DNA from: Pelotomaculum sp. UBA3103
GTDB lineage: Bacteria > Bacillota > Desulfotomaculia > Desulfotomaculales > Pelotomaculaceae
Reading direction: 5' to 3'
Length of the DNA stretch: 6,698 nucleotides
Assembly: GCA_002365855.1 (NCBI GenBank)
Contig: DFAP01000060.1
Location: forward strand, 1-6,698
Positions 5,779 to 6,698 of the stretch are shown one piece after another. Position numbers and translations under genes: made by a program. Position 1 is the stretch's first letter, and each line of letters starts with the position of its first letter. The notes below the pieces were generated by a model. That model made no database searches. It was not told where the DNA came from and was given only the letters and a program-made list of their open reading frames with translations.

Positions 5779-5784
5779 TATAAT
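5779..5784 (+). promoter_or_regulatory. possible -10 element for the GyrI-like gene
   Basis: A perfect TATAAT hexamer lies 50 bases before the GyrI-like start codon, in an AT-rich stretch. I see no good -35 at 16-18 bp; TTGTGT at 5751-5756 is 22 bp away. The call is therefore weak. Confidence 0.35.
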
Positions 5785-5803
5785 TACTAAGTAAGCACGT
5801 AAT

Positions 5804-5814
5804 GGGTCAGACCC
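5804..5814. repeat. GGGTCAGACCC palindrome
   Basis: GGGTC and GACCC form a perfect five-base inverted repeat around a single A. It shares GGGTCAG with the outer arm of the 68-bp palindrome at 3945-4012. It lies between the possible -10 and the ribosome binding site of the GyrI-like gene, so it would be in that gene's leader. It may be a minimal REP remnant or a binding site. Confidence 0.5.
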
Positions 5815-5833
5815 TATAACTAAAAGGGAGGTA

Positions 5834-6298
5834 ATGATGATGATATTTAAAATTGAACTAAGCATACAACAGGCACAACCTGCTTTGTTCATTAGAACAA
5901 GAACATCAGCGGAGAATTTACCGAAAGTAATCGGCGAATCATTTGGGAAAGTCATCAAGTACCTGAACGAAATCGGGGAACAGCCGGCTGATGCTCCTTA
6001 TACGGCCTATTACAACCTGGATATGCAGGATTTAGACATAGAAATAGGCTTTCCTGTTGCAAATCTGCTGCCTGAAAAAGATGAGATTAAATCCGGTGAA
6101 ATCCCCAAGGGCAAGTATTTATCATGTATGTACAAAGGCGCATACAGTCAGATGGATCAACCATACAATGAGATGATTCAATGGATAGAAGACGAAGGCC
6201 ATGAACAAAAGGGCGTATACTATGAATACTACTTTAATTCACCACACGATGTTCCTGAGAGCGAGCTGTTGACAAAGATAGTTATGGCTTTAAAATAA
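5834..6298 (+). CDS. GyrI-like small-molecule (effector) binding domain protein
   Basis: This 154-residue single-domain protein resembles the GyrI-like/AraC effector-binding fold (SbmC, and the C-terminal half of BmrR and Rob). Supporting features are the overall length, an alternating strand pattern, AYYNLDMQDLDIEIGFPV (about 58-75), GKYLSCMYKGAYSQM (about 92-106) and YYEYYFNSPHDVPESEL near the C-terminus with the usual glutamate. It has no DNA-binding domain, so it is more likely a ligand-binding, sequestering or hydrolysing protein than a regulator; members of this fold bind drugs and other hydrophobic compounds. The start is ambiguous: three ATG codons follow one another at 5834, 5837 and 5840. 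AGGGAGG (5825-5831) is two, five and eight bases before them, so the second or third is probably used; the longest frame is given. Confidence 0.88.
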   Translation: MMMIFKIELSIQQAQPALFIRTRTSAENLPKVIGESFGKVIKYLNEIGEQPADAPYTAYYNLDMQDLDIEIGFPVANLLPEKDEIKSGEIPKGKYLSCMYKGAYSQMDQPYNEMIQWIEDEGHEQKGVYYEYYFNSPHDVPESELLTKIVMALK

Positions 6299-6303
6299 GG
6301 GTG

Positions 6304-6339
6304 GCAAGTGAGGACGGTCTTGCCTTACCGGTCGTCCTC
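6304..6339. repeat. hairpin containing a degenerate third copy of the 35-bp repeat
   Basis: GAGGACG (6310-6316) pairs with CGTCCTC (6333-6339) around a 16-base loop, just after the GyrI-like stop codon. The left part, GCAAGTGAGGACGGTCTTGC, aligns with the start of copy A (GCAAGTCGGGGCCGGTTCTTGC) with a few changes and two gaps. It could act as a transcription terminator, but TAATATAAAA rather than a T-run follows. Confidence 0.5.
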
Positions 6340-6375
6340 GTAATATAAAACTGATAAGAAGAGCTGGTGATAAGA

Positions 6376-6698
6376 ATGATAGAACTACCCGAAGCTCTGA
6401 CTCTTGCGCGTCAAATTAACAGTGCAATTTGTGGGAAGAAAATTACAAATGTAGTTGCCGCACATTCTCCTCATAAATTTGCTTGGTATCATGGAGATCC
6501 GCAGAATTATCATGACCTGCTTGGCGGAAAAACCATCGAGCGGGCAAACGGCTACGGCGGCATGGTTGAAATAATGGCGGGTACGGCTATATTGCTTATC
6601 GGAGACGGAGTCGGACTCCGTTATCATGCTCCAAATGAAAAACGACCTAAGAAACATCAGCTGTTAATGGAGTTTGATGACGGTTCTGCAATTAGTGC
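6376..6698 (+). CDS. Fpg/Nei-like DNA glycosylase homologue, 5' part
   Basis: The frame is open from this ATG to the end of the window (107 codons), so the 3' part is missing. The N-terminus MIELPEALTLARQIN matches the start of the formamidopyrimidine-DNA glycosylase/endonuclease VIII family, normally MPELPEV. E3 is present, but the catalytic N-terminal proline is replaced by isoleucine. Later parts (HKFAWYHGDPQNYHDLLGGK, residues 33-52, and KRPKKHQLLMEFDDGSA near 90-106) fit the N-terminal beta-sandwich of Fpg-like proteins as I recall them from Firmicutes. Canonical members cut out oxidised bases and nick the strand. Without Pro2, this one may use another nucleophile, only bind DNA, or have another function. 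GGTGA lies seven bases upstream. A short antisense open frame here is not considered a gene. Confidence 0.82.
   Translation, partial: MIELPEALTLARQINSAICGKKITNVVAAHSPHKFAWYHGDPQNYHDLLGGKTIERANGYGGMVEIMAGTAILLIGDGVGLRYHAPNEKRPKKHQLLMEFDDGSAIS

Noticed and set aside
5761..5958. A 65-codon - strand frame overlapping the GyrI-like gene start.
   Set aside because: It runs through the leader and start of a well-supported gene on the other strand and has no family resemblance.
6385..6657. A 90-codon - strand frame at the right end.
   Set aside because: It is antisense to the Fpg-like frame, whose N-terminus and internal motifs are recognisable; the antisense product has none.

Overview
The window looks like chromosomal DNA from a low-to-mid-GC Gram-positive anaerobe, most likely a Clostridia/Peptococcaceae-type Firmicute. 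This is inferred from the strong GGGGTG and GGGAGG ribosome binding sites, tightly overlapping operon genes, the protein families present, and dispersed palindromic repeats (GGGGTCAGGCTT, GGGTCAGACCC, GGGGCCGGTTCTTG types) of a kind I associate with such genomes. I cannot name the species.

Left part (57-3899, all + strand): a stand-alone metallo-beta-lactamase-fold hydrolase comes first. A four-gene unit follows: a TetR-family repressor, an ABC ATPase and two ABC-2 type permeases. The unit resembles TetR-controlled drug exporters such as the three-component Rv2686c-Rv2687c-Rv2688c type. The control region between hydrolase and tetR is the clearest regulatory signal in the window. It holds two 16-bp operators that are exact reverse complements of each other (890-905 and 931-946), 41 bp centre to centre. 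The first overlaps a consensus-like promoter (TTGACC, 18 bp, TATAAT) and sits inside a 34-nt perfect-arm hairpin that may also terminate the hydrolase transcript. The second lies in the predicted leader of tetR.

Middle part (3900-5740): a repeat-rich convergent gap, then on the - strand a vanadium-dependent haloperoxidase/PAP2-superfamily gene (4030-5636). This gene is split by a perfect 8-bp tandem duplication, AGATGGCT twice, which shifts the frame. Deleting one copy restores a continuous 532-residue protein. All candidate vanadate or phosphate ligands are in the downstream open part; the usual active-site serine is alanine. Near-identical 35/36-bp repeats lie on either side of the gene.

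Right part (5741-6698, + strand): a stand-alone GyrI-like effector-binding domain protein, a hairpin carrying a third, degenerate repeat copy, and the 5' end of an Fpg/Nei-like DNA glycosylase homologue that lacks the usual proline at position 2 and runs off the window.

I see no tRNA, rRNA, CRISPR array, transposase gene or origin.
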